Positions 54,026 through 63,680 of a stretch of 64,000 bases of DNA are shown piece by piece. The DNA is from Arthrobacter sp. OAP107 (GTDB taxonomy: Bacteria; Actinomycetota; Actinomycetes; Actinomycetales; Micrococcaceae), in the NCBI RefSeq assembly GCF_040546765.1, contig NZ_JBEPOK010000002.1, positions 1 through 64,000 of the forward strand, written 5' to 3'. The notes beneath the pieces were generated by a model. That model had not been told where the DNA came from, made no database searches, and was given only the letters and a program-made list of their open reading frames with translations. Made by a program: the position numbers and the translations under genes. Numbering within the stretch: position 1 is the stretch's first letter; every line of letters begins with the position of its first letter.

Positions 54026-55441
54026 TCAGCGTACTGAAACTACCAAGGAATCCGTGTCTTCGTTGATGAGGCCTGTCCTTTTTAAGGGGGAGTTCCACAA
54101 CAAAGCGTAAATTGCCGCCGCAGATACGGCAGTAAAGATAGGGCTCCACGTTGAGCTAAGATGTCCTAGTTCAGGAATGAAGACCCCGATCTGCAACGCA
54201 AGAACGCCAATCAGGGTTGAGATTGACCACGCTATCAGTCCAGAAGCATTTATCTGGCGATAGCGGCTATCGGGGATACCGCCCCACTCCTCATTCTTCC
54301 CTCTGAGCAGAAGAACATGCGTCACGGCAATAGAGACCCACGCAGCACAAAGCACACCCTGCCAAGACAGTGCCAACAACACATACTGAATAACCGGAAG
54401 CGTCATCAATAAGTAGATGAGCACTGCAGAAGTGACCACCCAGAAAGTATTAGGCAGATTCGCTCGGAAAACCCTATTTCCAAACGCCTGCAGATTCGCT
54501 GCTGCCACATAATAGTTAATCGCATTAGGACGCGTCTGGGTGGCAAACAATACAACTAGCCCCAGAACCCCCATGAGGCTCATGATGCCGCCGGCAACAC
54601 CGATACCAGAGGCCTGTGTTCCCGGGATCAGGAACGTGAGCAGAATGCCAATAATGGCATTAAAGCCAAATCCGAAGAAATAGAAGAACGGCCCAAAGTT
54701 AACGGCCAAGTGGAACTTGGAATCCTTGCGCTTAGCGAGTGCGGCAAAATCCATTGCGTACATCACGATGACGAAAGCCCCAAGATAGCCGGCAAAAGTC
54801 GCTAGCCACCCCGGTCCACCTGCAGCGAAAATAAGGGGTTTTGCAGCAGTGTGGTGCATCCACGCATCTCCAAAACCGTAGACCGCACCTGCCCAAACCA
54901 CAGCACCGATCAGCCCTAGAAAGTATATCGGCATTAGCCAGCCATTGATTTTGTCCATGAACCTACGGGCGCCACCGAGTACGAGGGGCGTCGAATAGAG
55001 CACTACTACCAAATTCCACACCCACGTTTCGCCACCGAAGGTAGCTTGGAAGGCGTAGGCGACAATTTGTCCCTCAAAGAGGGCATAGTATATCGCAACC
55101 AGACCAAATATGATTGATGTTATTATCGCGCCTTTGACGCCAAGAATGGTTCGGGAGAACTCCGCGACGGTAGTCCTATTGGCGATGGCATATCGCGAAA
55201 CGACAGCTGTGACAATGCTGTAGAAAGCCGCGGCTAAAACCAAGCCAATCAGAGCGTCCATCGTCCCATAGGCCACAGCCAAAACGGCCCCTGTGTAAAC
55301 CCAGAAGAGCGTCCCGCTCATTCCCTGCCAGGCCATCGTGAGCGAACCACGGGTCATCTGATGTATATCGTCACTACTTCGGGATGGTGCATGACTCGAT
55401 TCGAAAGTCATGGTACTTTCAGTTTGATTTGACTCTTTCAT
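54026..55441 (-). CDS. NCS1-family permease (purine/cytosine/hydantoin-type transporter)
   Basis: 471 residues, about 12 hydrophobic segments. Start ATG 55441 has an AAGGCGG site. The N-terminal DDIHQMTRGSLTMAWQGMSG and the GLIGAVVWAGAVYGFGDAWM-type helices fit the nucleobase:cation symporter-1 (CodB-like) fold. Base composition is noticeably less GC-rich than its neighbours, and it is flanked by pseudogenes, so it may be a separate acquisition. The substrate may be a nucleobase or another small nitrogen compound. No metabolic partner gene is adjacent. Confidence 0.82.
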   Translation of the reverse strand: MKESNQTESTMTFESSHAPSRSSDDIHQMTRGSLTMAWQGMSGTLFWVYTGAVLAVAYGTMDALIGLVLAAAFYSIVTAVVSRYAIANRTTVAEFSRTILGVKGAIITSIIFGLVAIYYALFEGQIVAYAFQATFGGETWVWNLVVVLYSTPLVLGGARRFMDKINGWLMPIYFLGLIGAVVWAGAVYGFGDAWMHHTAAKPLIFAAGGPGWLATFAGYLGAFVIVMYAMDFAALAKRKDSKFHLAVNFGPFFYFFGFGFNAIIGILLTFLIPGTQASGIGVAGGIMSLMGVLGLVVLFATQTRPNAINYYVAAANLQAFGNRVFRANLPNTFWVVTSAVLIYLLMTLPVIQYVLLALSWQGVLCAAWVSIAVTHVLLLRGKNEEWGGIPDSRYRQINASGLIAWSISTLIGVLALQIGVFIPELGHLSSTWSPIFTAVSAAAIYALLWNSPLKRTGLINEDTDSLVVSVR

Positions 55442-56413
55442 TGTTACCGCCTTTTCTGTGCTAGTAAGTGTTCCGCACGTTACATGCCAGTCATTGGTTG
55501 AAGGTGCGACCGGCTACGAGTCAAAGCTGCGGAAATATGCCTGAGAATGTACCGATCGGCTGATGGTGCACCGTTTTGAGTGGAATGTCGCCTCAGCCTT
55601 GTCGCGGAAGTGTCGGTTATCACCTGAATGATCTTCGGAGCTGCGAATCGGTTGCAGGAACGAAGGACTTCGGCTTGCCCATCAGTTGGACCAGGCAAGA
55701 CGTATGGATCCACCCACCAACTCACTTGTATTCCTTGGCCAGTTCGCATCATTGATGCCTCGCCCCGCTCAAAGGCGCCGATGTCTCGGAGCGGATTGAA
55801 GTCCGTTCAGGAGCGTGTCATTTTCCTTATTTAATGAACTACTGGTGCCGGCTCCTGGGGGACATTTAGGAAGAGATGCAGGTGGGTGGGAGTTCTGTTG
55901 CCAAGACTGTATGAGGCTGTGTTCCTCACGGCGTCATCCGTTCAGAACACGTACGCCCCCGGTGGAAGCCGGCATTGCTACGCGGAAGAGGCGGCCTCGG
56001 GAAAGGACATATTGGCCTACTTCAGCTGTTACAGGCTCACCTCTTGATCTTGATCAGGTGAGCAACGGCCGTCGCATGTTCCGGGTCGGTCCGTGGAGTG
56101 ACTGCTTGTTGCTGTAGCCACAAGTCATTGGTACACCATTTGAGTGCCTCCCGCCAACCAAATCTGCCTCCAAATTTCAACAAGTCGGCGGAACGATGGT
56201 TCGGCCTGGAAGCTTGTTGGCACTTTTTTCAGCGTGCTGAAAGGGTGAAACCACGGGGGCGCGTAGTCCCGACCTTTCCTCAAAAGGTTGCAAAGCGTCG
56301 TGCGTTGCAAGTAGAGTCACCCCGCCTTTGGCACAGCCTGATCTACGACCTGTTCCAATGAGGCAACGATCTCGAGGGAACCAAAAGCAAACAAGACGCC
56401 TGCTACACCTCCG
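55442..56413. other. Gap of ~970 bases, no confident gene
   Basis: A minus-strand frame at 55480-55752 (IQVSWWVDPYVLPGPTDGQA, then RFAAPKIIQVITDT) is protein-like but unrecognised and has no ribosome site. The remainder shows only short frames. It includes the promoter region of the NCS1 permease. Confidence 0.4.
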
Positions 56414-56769
56414 ATGGTAGCGAGCAACGGCCTTCCCCCAGCTGAGGGCCGGTTCAACGCCAACACCTCGGCGACGGACCAACGATGGCCCTCTGGTTAC
56501 GGCGCAGATGATGTGTTTGGCTCGGGCAGCGAGCGAGCTCGGAAAGAAGGCTCGACGCGATCAATCCGGTTCGTGACGGCAAAGTCGTCGAGCTGGCCCG
56601 CGTCCTGGAGATGGGGGCTTCTACGGGGCGATGTTCACCTCTTTCATCAGAAAACCGGAAGCCTGTGGGGGCTCGGAACCAACGGGTTCCTCTTCGTCTG
56701 CGCCCCCAATAGGACAAAGGTTTCTACGGGATCGGTGGTCAAACCGTCAAACCGCTGGCCGTCTTCTGA
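56414..56769 (+). pseudogene. Cyclase-family hydrolase, internally deleted and frameshifted
   Basis: The opening part, DQRWPSGYGADDVFGSGSE, matches SPQWWPSRYGEGDELGAGNE of the intact cyclase at 30821. A second frame gives LDAINPVRDGKVVELARVLE then MGAST, matching LEAIQLVREGRIVELARVLE. The end, NGFLFVCAPNRTKVSTGSVV with a final PLAVF in another frame, matches the C-terminus EFLFIMAPVKTKGSTSSMVN. The central metal-binding half is deleted. Confidence 0.7.
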
Positions 56770-57155
56770 CCTTTCCGTTTAGGACAGGGAGACCAACCTC
56801 CAAGGCCTATCGCTGCCTCTTCGTAATGGCTCCGGACGACGACGTCCTGCGAAGGTAGAAGGCTTTCTCCAGGGCCACGTCTCGGTTTATTCCGGGGGGA
56901 TTTGAGAGGTAAGGGCGGCATCCCCATCCTGACCAATCATGCGGAGGCATTGAGTATCAGGAGCAATGGGGCGCCCATTTAGGCTATTTGGTTGCGATCG
57001 GGCGGGCGTACCGGTAGATTGTGATCCCAGACACTACGGACTCCAAATATGTGCATGCTGAATGAATTTCAGGCGCCGACCGAGTCACGGGAGTACTGCA
57101 TGCCCTGCAGTTTCGTCAGTTCGGGCAGAGTACATACGAAAGGTAGCAATCAACG

Positions 57156-58364
57156 ATGGTTGAAGCTGCGGTTGGTTCACTCGTCGATTCATTCATGGAA
57201 GTCGGCGTCTTCGTGGCGACTATGCTCGCCGTGTTCAGCTGTTTGCAATACCGCTGGGCGTCATCAGTTGCGCGCATAGCCTCGAAGTTTCGCCGGACCG
57301 GTCCGATCTTCGCCGCGGTTCTCTCCCTCCCGCCTGGATGCAGCGGGGTCATTGCAGTCGTGTCAATGTACGGCCGAAGCGGGGTGTCCTTTGGCTCCGT
57401 CGTCGCAGCGCTCGTGTCGACGATGGGTGATTCGTCATGGATCCTACTCACCGCCAACTTCGGGCTCGCCGTCGTCCTGAAGCTGCTGTTCTTCGCGGTT
57501 GGCAGCGCGTTGGGTCTTGCGGTCGATTTTTGGGGCTACGATCCACGAGCCCAATCCGGGAAGGGCCGCCGTATGGCAACCCAGATCCTCGTACCCAGTC
57601 AGTCGCTGACGGCCGAGTACATGACCCAGGATTTCTCCCGTTCCGGGCGGCTCTCGCCTGAAGGCTTTCGCGAAGTGCTGTCCCCGCCATCTTCTCCCTC
57701 GGGATCGGCAGGCCTCGATTCCTCGCCGCACATCTCATACATGGGCAATCGTCGTCTTTCACGATTGGGCGTTGTCAGCGCGGTGTTTTGGTGTGCAGTT
57801 GTCCTCGGGCTCGTGATGAAGATCCCAGTCGAGATGAACGTTGTATCAGAGGAAGGCTTTGAAGAAACTTTTGGACCACTAAATCCGTACACGATTACAG
57901 GTGTCGCGGGAACGCTCTCAGCGATCGTGATCGCCATACTCGGCAAGCGGCAGTGCCATTGCCTAACGGCCAACGGAATCTCCGTCGTCCGGAATCTCCG
58001 TCATATATCCGTTGAGGCCTCGAGGATCATTCTCTGGGTCGCGATGACCTACGGGGCCTGGGCAATCGTCACGGAGGTAGCGGGGTTGGAAATTGGTGCG
58101 GTAGGGCTCAATGGAGTCGGCGGCGTCGTTCTCGCCGCATTGATCGGACTCCTCCCGTCATGTGGACTGGAGGTGGTGGTCGCCGGCCTTTTCACCACCG
58201 GCGCCATATCGTTGCCCGTTTTGATCACGTACCTCCTGAGCCATGATGGAGCCGGCTTGATTCCGCTCTTTGCGATACACCGGAAATCAGCTCTGGTAGC
58301 CACGATTTTCACCACGATCACCGCATTGGTGATCGGCCTTGTGGCTTATGTAATCGCGTCATGA
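57156..58364 (+). CDS. Putative 10-TM heavy-metal exporter (ArsP_2-type)
   Basis: 402 residues. The opening DSFMEVGVFVATMLAVFSCL followed by QYRW, and AAVLSLPPGCSGVIAVVSMY then VSFGSVVAALVSTMGDSSW, match the 'putative 10TM heavy-metal exporter' family (PF11449). A cytoplasmic loop of ~100 residues (about 130-205) separates two helix bundles, and the second bundle repeats the GLLPSCGLEVVVAGLFTTGA motif. It would sit in the plasma membrane; substrate unproven. It stands alone between pseudogenes. Confidence 0.75.
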   Translation: MVEAAVGSLVDSFMEVGVFVATMLAVFSCLQYRWASSVARIASKFRRTGPIFAAVLSLPPGCSGVIAVVSMYGRSGVSFGSVVAALVSTMGDSSWILLTANFGLAVVLKLLFFAVGSALGLAVDFWGYDPRAQSGKGRRMATQILVPSQSLTAEYMTQDFSRSGRLSPEGFREVLSPPSSPSGSAGLDSSPHISYMGNRRLSRLGVVSAVFWCAVVLGLVMKIPVEMNVVSEEGFEETFGPLNPYTITGVAGTLSAIVIAILGKRQCHCLTANGISVVRNLRHISVEASRIILWVAMTYGAWAIVTEVAGLEIGAVGLNGVGGVVLAALIGLLPSCGLEVVVAGLFTTGAISLPVLITYLLSHDGAGLIPLFAIHRKSALVATIFTTITALVIGLVAYVIAS

Positions 58365-58619
58365 CGCGGTTTATTGAGCTGTCATCATGACCGTCCTACA
58401 CACCACGTTGGCCCCGCACGGCAGTTCCTATAGACCGGTCGCTACGGGGAACCGGCACGCGACGGCCAGTATTCGCCCGCCATCCAGCGCCTCAGCCCTG
58501 GGTCCAAGGTTCGTCCCCCGGCTAGTCCGTCCTCAGCCTCGGCGCCTAAGCCATGGACCCCGCACCCGACTACCGTTCGTGGTGCAGCTTCCCGACGGAG
58601 AGGGCTAGGCGCAGGAAAT
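58365..58619. other. Short gap, no gene recognised
   Basis: About 250 bases after the membrane protein. No family-like frame was seen. Confidence 0.4.
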
Positions 58620-58990
58620 GCGCGACCACCTCATTCGGATCAGCATCGACAATGTCACCCGCTACGTCAAAGGCATGGGGCCTGCCCTCCGCCACCCCGC
58701 GATGTTCCTGATCGCTAGGGGCCCGAGAACGACGGAAACCACGTCGAGCAGAAAAACTGGTTAGGGTTCGCGAGCTGGTCGGCTACCTGCGCTACGACAC
58801 CGCCGCCGAGCTGGAGCTGCTGAACCTAATTCTGGGAGCTGGACCGTATCCTCACCATCTACCTGCTTCCACAGCAAAATCTCGTCTCCAAGACCCCGCG
58901 ACGAGGGCCCAGGTGACAAAGACCCATGATGCGTCAGCCGCCCGCACCGGCGCACCGCAGCCGGCCCTCGTTCTGACCAAACAGCATTCC
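58620..58990 (+). pseudogene. Integrase-type transposase, C-terminal remnant
   Basis: The mixed frames give NDGNHVEQKN, VRELVGYLRYDTAAELELLN and PQQNLVSKT, the C-terminal signature (H-V-E-Q-K-N ... YDT-x-x-E-L-x-x-L-N ... PQQ-K-L-x-S-K) of a DDE integrase-core transposase found in many actinobacteria. It has several indels and no catalytic N-terminal part on this strand. Confidence 0.6.
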
Positions 58991-59079
58991 GTATGAACGC
59001 CGAATACCTAAAATCGAGGCGGGCCCTGTCCCGGCGATCCTATCCTTCACCGGCCGGCTCGAAACCCTATCCACCACCG

Positions 59080-59600
59080 AGCACCCTTCCACCCATCAAA
59101 CCGCCGGTCAACGAGGACTGGAACCGCCGCCCCAACCGCGGCTTTCCAATGACGCAACTTATGTCCGTGACCGTGAAGCAAAACTGCCCAGAATTGTTTG
59201 ACCGTTCGTGACTGACGAAGTCGATGTCCACAAAGCCGGGTACGGCGTCATCCCATTGCGCCAACGTGCGGATCGGAATCTGGGACTTGAGCAGGGACCC
59301 GGTTTTGTTGGGTGTGGGAGCGTCCGCGAGGCATCAGCTTGGCCCGTTCCCGGGCCAGGTGTCGATCGTCGCCGCGCTCATCTGCCGCAGCAGCGCTCCT
59401 TGGGCGTCCGTGATGTCCAGGGCCTTCTCTTAACGCAGCATCGGGATGAGTTCGGGCGTCACCGGCTGCCAGCAGCGTTCCGGCAGGAGCCCCCAGAACC
59501 GCCCAGCAGAACACAAGGGGGGCTGCAGATCCGCGCCCGTATGTCGGCGCCTGTCCGTGCCTCACTCGTCTGGCCGTGGGCGGCTCGTGGGCGCGCCGCA
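59080..59600 (-). pseudogene. Integrase-type transposase, N-terminal/core remnant on the opposite strand
   Basis: Minus-strand frames give ATIDRHLARERAKLMPRGRS followed by HT, then AQWDDAVPGFVDIDFVSHER then SNNSGQFCFTVTD, the start of the catalytic core (first Asp in VDID) of the same transposase type as at 58620-58990. The two pieces point in opposite directions, so they come from two copies or an inversion. Confidence 0.6.
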
Positions 59601-59739
59601 GCACCGCCCGGGCATGATCCCGGTGCCAGCCGGCCTCGCGCTGGAGCTTGACCAGTAACTGCCAGTCGCTGGAACTGCTGGCCGCGGAGACCGCGGAACC
59701 ATACCGGGCTCTGTGCGGAGCTGGGCTAGCTTTTAGATT

Positions 59740-61107
59740 TTACCGGGCTGCAAGTTCAAATAGATCGGGCCGGTGCTCGAGCATTTTGGTGTGATGCTCG
59801 ACGCGTGTGAAGGCGGCGTCCGCGAGTACCTTCCGCAAGAATGGCACTGTCGTGCGAATTCCGTCGATCTGCACCTCGTCAAGTGCCCTCAGAGCACGTT
59901 GGACTGCATCCTCTCGGTTCGAGTCCCACACCACGAGCTTGGCGATCATTGAGTCGTAGTAGGGCTGGACCGTAGAGCCTGCTACGACTCCACTGTCGAC
60001 CCGCACTCCTGGGCCTCCCGGCCAAACCAACCTTTCCACGGTGCCCGGACTCGGCATAAACCCTGCAGCCGGGTCCTCGGCACAGAGCCGGACTTCGATG
60101 GCATGACCCGAGAGGACGATGTCATCCTGGGCATACCCTAGCAATTCACCACTGGCGATGCGCAACTGCTCGCGGACGAGGTCGACACCGGTCACCATCT
60201 CCGTCACGGGGTGTTCGACCTGAAGACGCGTATTCATCTCAATAAAAGACACCTGATCGCGAGCTTCATCGTAGAGGAATTCAACCGTACCGGCTCCCAT
60301 GTAACCGCAGGATCGACCCAGCTGCACTGCTGCATCGAGCATCAATTTACGCAGATGGTCGGGGAGGTTCGGCGCAGGGGCCTCCTCTATCAGCTTTTGC
60401 TGACGGCGTTGCACTGAGCAGTCCCGGTCGAACAGATGGATGACGTCAGTGCCGTCACCAAGAATCTGTACCTCGATGTGGCGGGCATGGTCGATGAAGC
60501 GCTCAAGGTAAACGGTGGCATCCCCGAATGCCGCAAGAGCTTCCGCTCCGGCTGTCTTGAATTCCCCAAGGAGCGCCTCGGGTTCGCGTACCACGCGAAT
60601 GCCTCGGCCGCCGCCACCTGCAGAGGCCTTGATGAGCAGGGGAAAGCCGATACGCTCGGCGGCGGCACAAACGTCATCACTCGGGCCTAGCCCACCGTCG
60701 CTGCCGATCATGATCGGCACGCCTGCGGCACGCGCCGCAGCTCGCGCCGCTGCTTTATTGCCCATTAGCTCAATAGCCTCGGGTGATGGCCCGACCCATG
60801 TCAGTCCTGCTTCGAGTACCGCCTGCGCGAAACTCGCTCTTTCGGACAGGAACCCATAGCCCGGGTGGACGGCATCTACGCCCCGCTCTTTGGCCGCGCG
60901 AATAAGGGCTTCGGGATTGAGGTAGCTCTGAGTTGCGGGTGCTGGTCCCACCAGCGCGAGCTCATCAGCGAGCTGCGCTGGATAGCTATCTGCATCCACG
61001 TCGCTCACGGCGAGAACGCTTTCGATGCCCATCTCGCGCGCGGCTCGGATGATCCGGGCGGCGATTTCGCCGCGGTTGGCAATCAGTAGGCGCTTCAATG
61101 CAACCAC
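59740..61107 (-). CDS. Biotin carboxylase subunit (AccC-like) of the pxp cluster
   Basis: 455 residues, full length. KRLLIANRGEIAARIIRAAR, HPGYGFLSERASFAQ, ASAGGGGRGIRVVRE (ATP lid), IEMNTRLQVEHPVTEMVTG and the C-terminal VDSGVVAGSTVQPYYDSMIA followed by KL are the family motifs. It carboxylates biotin on a carrier with ATP and bicarbonate. The carrier gene ends 4 bases before it. The pair is linked to pxpABC, an arrangement common in bacteria, so it probably serves 5-oxoproline or a related amide rather than fatty-acid synthesis. Confidence 0.92.
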   Translation of the reverse strand: MVALKRLLIANRGEIAARIIRAAREMGIESVLAVSDVDADSYPAQLADELALVGPAPATQSYLNPEALIRAAKERGVDAVHPGYGFLSERASFAQAVLEAGLTWVGPSPEAIELMGNKAAARAAARAAGVPIMIGSDGGLGPSDDVCAAAERIGFPLLIKASAGGGGRGIRVVREPEALLGEFKTAGAEALAAFGDATVYLERFIDHARHIEVQILGDGTDVIHLFDRDCSVQRRQQKLIEEAPAPNLPDHLRKLMLDAAVQLGRSCGYMGAGTVEFLYDEARDQVSFIEMNTRLQVEHPVTEMVTGVDLVREQLRIASGELLGYAQDDIVLSGHAIEVRLCAEDPAAGFMPSPGTVERLVWPGGPGVRVDSGVVAGSTVQPYYDSMIAKLVVWDSNREDAVQRALRALDEVQIDGIRTTVPFLRKVLADAAFTRVEHHTKMLEHRPDLFELAAR

Positions 61108-61111
61108 CCCT

Positions 61112-61363
61112 TCAGTTCACCAGCCGGATTTCGGCGATGTCTTGCCCCGGGGCCACTTGGCTCTCGTGCTCTACGAGAAACCGATCGAGCACACCGTTCC
61201 TGTCGGCAGTGACGGGATGAAAACTTTTCATGATCTCGACCAGGCCGATAGTCGCGCCGACGGCGACGGATGCTCCCTCTTCGATGAAGTTCGGCTCGCT
61301 GGGCGATGGCTTGCGGTAGAAGGTTCCTGGGATGCCAGTTTTAATTTGATGAACGTCGTTCAC
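61112..61363 (-). CDS. Biotin carboxyl carrier-type protein
   Basis: 83 residues from GTG 61363, chosen because aagagga lies just upstream. Only the biotinyl domain is present. The lysine to be biotinylated is Lys46 in VEIMKSF, a variant of the usual A/V-M-K-M. The N-terminal Ala/Pro linker of normal BCCP is missing. It is transcribed between pxpC and the biotin carboxylase and is surely the partner of the latter. Confidence 0.83.
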   Translation of the reverse strand: MNDVHQIKTGIPGTFYRKPSPSEPNFIEEGASVAVGATIGLVEIMKSFHPVTADRNGVLDRFLVEHESQVAPGQDIAEIRLVN

Positions 61364-61416
61364 AATTCCTCTTTTCAAGTGAGACGGCAACGCTCTCGGC
61401 GTAACCGGTTAGGTGG

Positions 61417-62394
61417 TCAGTGGCTAAGAGCTGCGATGGCGGCAGAGAGGTATTTAGCCGAGGCCTGGCGTGCGGCGGCTGCCTGCTCTATTGAGACAGG
61501 GACGAACCGCACCGTGCCGTTAGTGGGGCACTGTCCAAGTCGGTCCAGGTCCGCTGAGATCACCGCACCGACAGTGAAGTAGCCTCCGGCGGTGACAGCA
61601 TCGCGCGACAGCACGATAGGCTCCGTGCCGCTCGGGATCTGGATAGCACCTACCGGGTAACCGGCATCGACAACGTTCGAAGGATCACTTCCCGCACCGA
61701 AGGGCCGCTCGCCGTCAACGAACTCGAGCGGCCCCTCGGTGGAGGTCATGCGGATTCCCGTACGGTCGGCGTTCGGTGTGACGGTCCATGTGCGCCCATT
61801 GAACTGGTCGATACCGCGTGTGCTCAGTCGATAGCTAAACAGGCCGGGCACGTAACGGAGTTCAACTTTCCCCGAGAAAGCAGGAATGTGTTCCGGAAGC
61901 AGCTTGCGGAGTGAACTAGCCTGATTACGAACGGTGCCAGTCGGGAGAATGTCACCGGCAGTCAGCTTGCGTCCCTCGAACCCGCCGATTCCAACCAGAG
62001 CATGGGTGGAACGGCTGCCCAGCACTGCCGGCACATCGATGCCACCACTGACGGCGATATATGCGCGAACACCGCTACGCAGGAAACCGAACGAGAGCTC
62101 GTCACCGGCGGACACGTCGATCTCCATCCATGCCTTCGCCTCGCGGCCATTCACGAAGGTCGGCATGTCACCACCCGTGACAGCGACTGTCGCCGCTTGG
62201 GTGAAGCGGAGCCGCGGACCAGTGAAGGTAAGTTCCAGAGAGGCCGCTCCGGGATCGTTTCCCACCAGCGCATTGCCGAGGCGGTAGGAGGCCAAATCCA
62301 TGGCACCCGAGGGAGCCATTCCCTGCCTGTAGTGGCCAGGGCGTCCCTCATCTTGTACGGTGGTGGCGAACCCTGGCTCGATAACCTCAATCAC
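61417..62394 (-). CDS. pxpC: 5-oxoprolinase subunit C-type (KipA-like, biotin-dependent carboxyltransferase family)
   Basis: 325 residues. The opening MIEVIEPGFATTVQDEGRPG then HYRQGMAPSGAMDLASYRLG, and later YIAVSGGIDVPAVLGSRSTH, are the KipA/PxpC pattern. It pairs with PxpB to form the ATP-dependent ring opening of 5-oxoproline together with PxpA. Its start overlaps the pxpB stop by 8 bases. Confidence 0.92.
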   Translation of the reverse strand: MIEVIEPGFATTVQDEGRPGHYRQGMAPSGAMDLASYRLGNALVGNDPGAASLELTFTGPRLRFTQAATVAVTGGDMPTFVNGREAKAWMEIDVSAGDELSFGFLRSGVRAYIAVSGGIDVPAVLGSRSTHALVGIGGFEGRKLTAGDILPTGTVRNQASSLRKLLPEHIPAFSGKVELRYVPGLFSYRLSTRGIDQFNGRTWTVTPNADRTGIRMTSTEGPLEFVDGERPFGAGSDPSNVVDAGYPVGAIQIPSGTEPIVLSRDAVTAGGYFTVGAVISADLDRLGQCPTNGTVRFVPVSIEQAAAARQASAKYLSAAIAALSH

Positions 62395-63292
62395 GGTACA
62401 AAACCTCCCTCAAGTGATGACAATAGGGTTCGGGCGACTCGAAGAAGACGCCGGGCTCAAAGGTGATAGGCCGTTGTAAGTAGGAGAACGTTCCCGCCGC
62501 GACCTCGTCCTGAATGCGGTCGTACTCGGCCCGATCGATGGAACGGAAATTCAAGACATCCCCGGTGCGGACAAATGCCGGGTCGTCAGCAAAATCCTTC
62601 AGCCGCTGCGCCGGATCATAGATGGGGGCCGCAGCCCGTCCCAACATTGGGTAGCCTCCGGCGCTGGGCGAGGGATAGACGACCGGGTACGCACCTCCCA
62701 CCGCGAAGGCTCGTTCCGGGGTCTCCGTACGGGGACGCAGGTACTTCGGCGCCTGGATCTGGCGCTCGAATGCCACCAACTGGAAAGACCAGAGAATACC
62801 GGGTACGAAGCCCGTCATCGTGGCCATCGACGGTGCGCTGGTCACGGCTTCGATCAGATCCTCAACTGTTCCAAACCCGTTGACGTCGGCGAGATACTCG
62901 ATGTCAGTCTTCGATGGGTCCTGTACCCGGTCTCTGAACTTCATCAAGACCTCATAAGTCCAAGGGTCATTGAAGAGGACCGGGACGTCGATGACACGTG
63001 TCTTAAAGGGCTCCAAACCCTCGGCCTTGACCGACCGTTCCACTTTCTTTAGCCGTTGGACGAGTGCATCGAACGTCACGACATCGGGGTCGTAACGCAC
63101 GAGATAGGAAACGTTCGCCGGGCAGATGTCAATGATTCCCTCTGTGTCCTCGCCTAAGACGCGCACTGCGATCTCCTGGATTTCAAGGTTCGCTTCCAAG
63201 CTCATTGCCTCGTCGAACTCGACGAAGAGAAACTCGTCCCCAGCTGGCGTGTACCGAGTGTTAAAACCTGTGTTCGTGCGCTTCAGTGCCAC
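62387..63292 (-). CDS. pxpB: 5-oxoprolinase subunit B-type (KipI-like)
   Basis: 301 residues. The C-terminal part GFVPGILWSFQLVAFERQIQ, VGGAYPVVYPSPSAGGYPML then GRAAAPIYDPAQ is the cyclophilin-like KipI/PxpB domain (the usual G-F-x-P-G-F-x-Y-L is slightly altered). The N-terminal extension of ~90 residues is longer than in E. coli PxpB. It overlaps both neighbours, so the cluster is tightly coupled. Confidence 0.9.
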   Translation of the reverse strand: MALKRTNTGFNTRYTPAGDEFLFVEFDEAMSLEANLEIQEIAVRVLGEDTEGIIDICPANVSYLVRYDPDVVTFDALVQRLKKVERSVKAEGLEPFKTRVIDVPVLFNDPWTYEVLMKFRDRVQDPSKTDIEYLADVNGFGTVEDLIEAVTSAPSMATMTGFVPGILWSFQLVAFERQIQAPKYLRPRTETPERAFAVGGAYPVVYPSPSAGGYPMLGRAAAPIYDPAQRLKDFADDPAFVRTGDVLNFRSIDRAEYDRIQDEVAAGTFSYLQRPITFEPGVFFESPEPYCHHLREVLYRD

Positions 63293-63426
63293 TCCTTGCC
63301 TCCCTGCCCAGTGAAAACCCGACCAAACATCGCCTGCACCTTCACAACTGTTTCTCCGTCATAAGGCGAGGAACGCGCTAGTTTGGTTGTTTGAGGCAGG
63401 GCCGCCCGTTGATCTTCGGAATGCAT
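63283..63426 (-). CDS. Small ORF overlapping pxpB
   Basis: 47 residues from ATG 63426, behind a near-ideal ribosome site (gcaggaggaatc). The stop overlaps the pxpB start by 10 bases. The protein (MHSEDQRAALPQTTKLARSS, YDGETVVKVQAMFGRVFTGQ) has no recognised family. It may act as a leader that couples ribosomes into pxpB, or be a genuine small subunit. Confidence 0.45.
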   Translation of the reverse strand: MHSEDQRAALPQTTKLARSSPYDGETVVKVQAMFGRVFTGQGGKEWH

Positions 63427-63680
63427 GATTCCTCCTGCTGTAGAATTATCGCCACCCGGCGCTTTTGGAGTGACCGAGCTGCCAGAATGTCTATCCAATA
63501 TTGTTTGGTTGCGAACCTCGGTTGAACGGCACCTGCTGCCACCAGTTCCGCAAGGTCGCCCCGAGCTTCTAACGATGATTTCAGCGGCGGCCAGACCGGC
63601 GATGAGTTCAGCCTGCCTGATCAGGGGTCCACGACCAATGATGCGGGCCCGAATCGATGACCAGAGGAATCCTGATCCGG
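63427..63680. other. Spacer between pxpA and the downstream pxp genes
   Basis: About 250 bases. TTGTTTGGTTGCG at 63481-63493 carries a single GGTTG unit in the plus direction. An internal promoter is possible. No clear gene seen. Confidence 0.35.

Noticed and set aside
55480..55752. Minus-strand 90-codon frame upstream of the NCS1 permease
   Set aside because: No ribosome site, no recognised domain and no conserved partner; kept only as a note in the gap entry.
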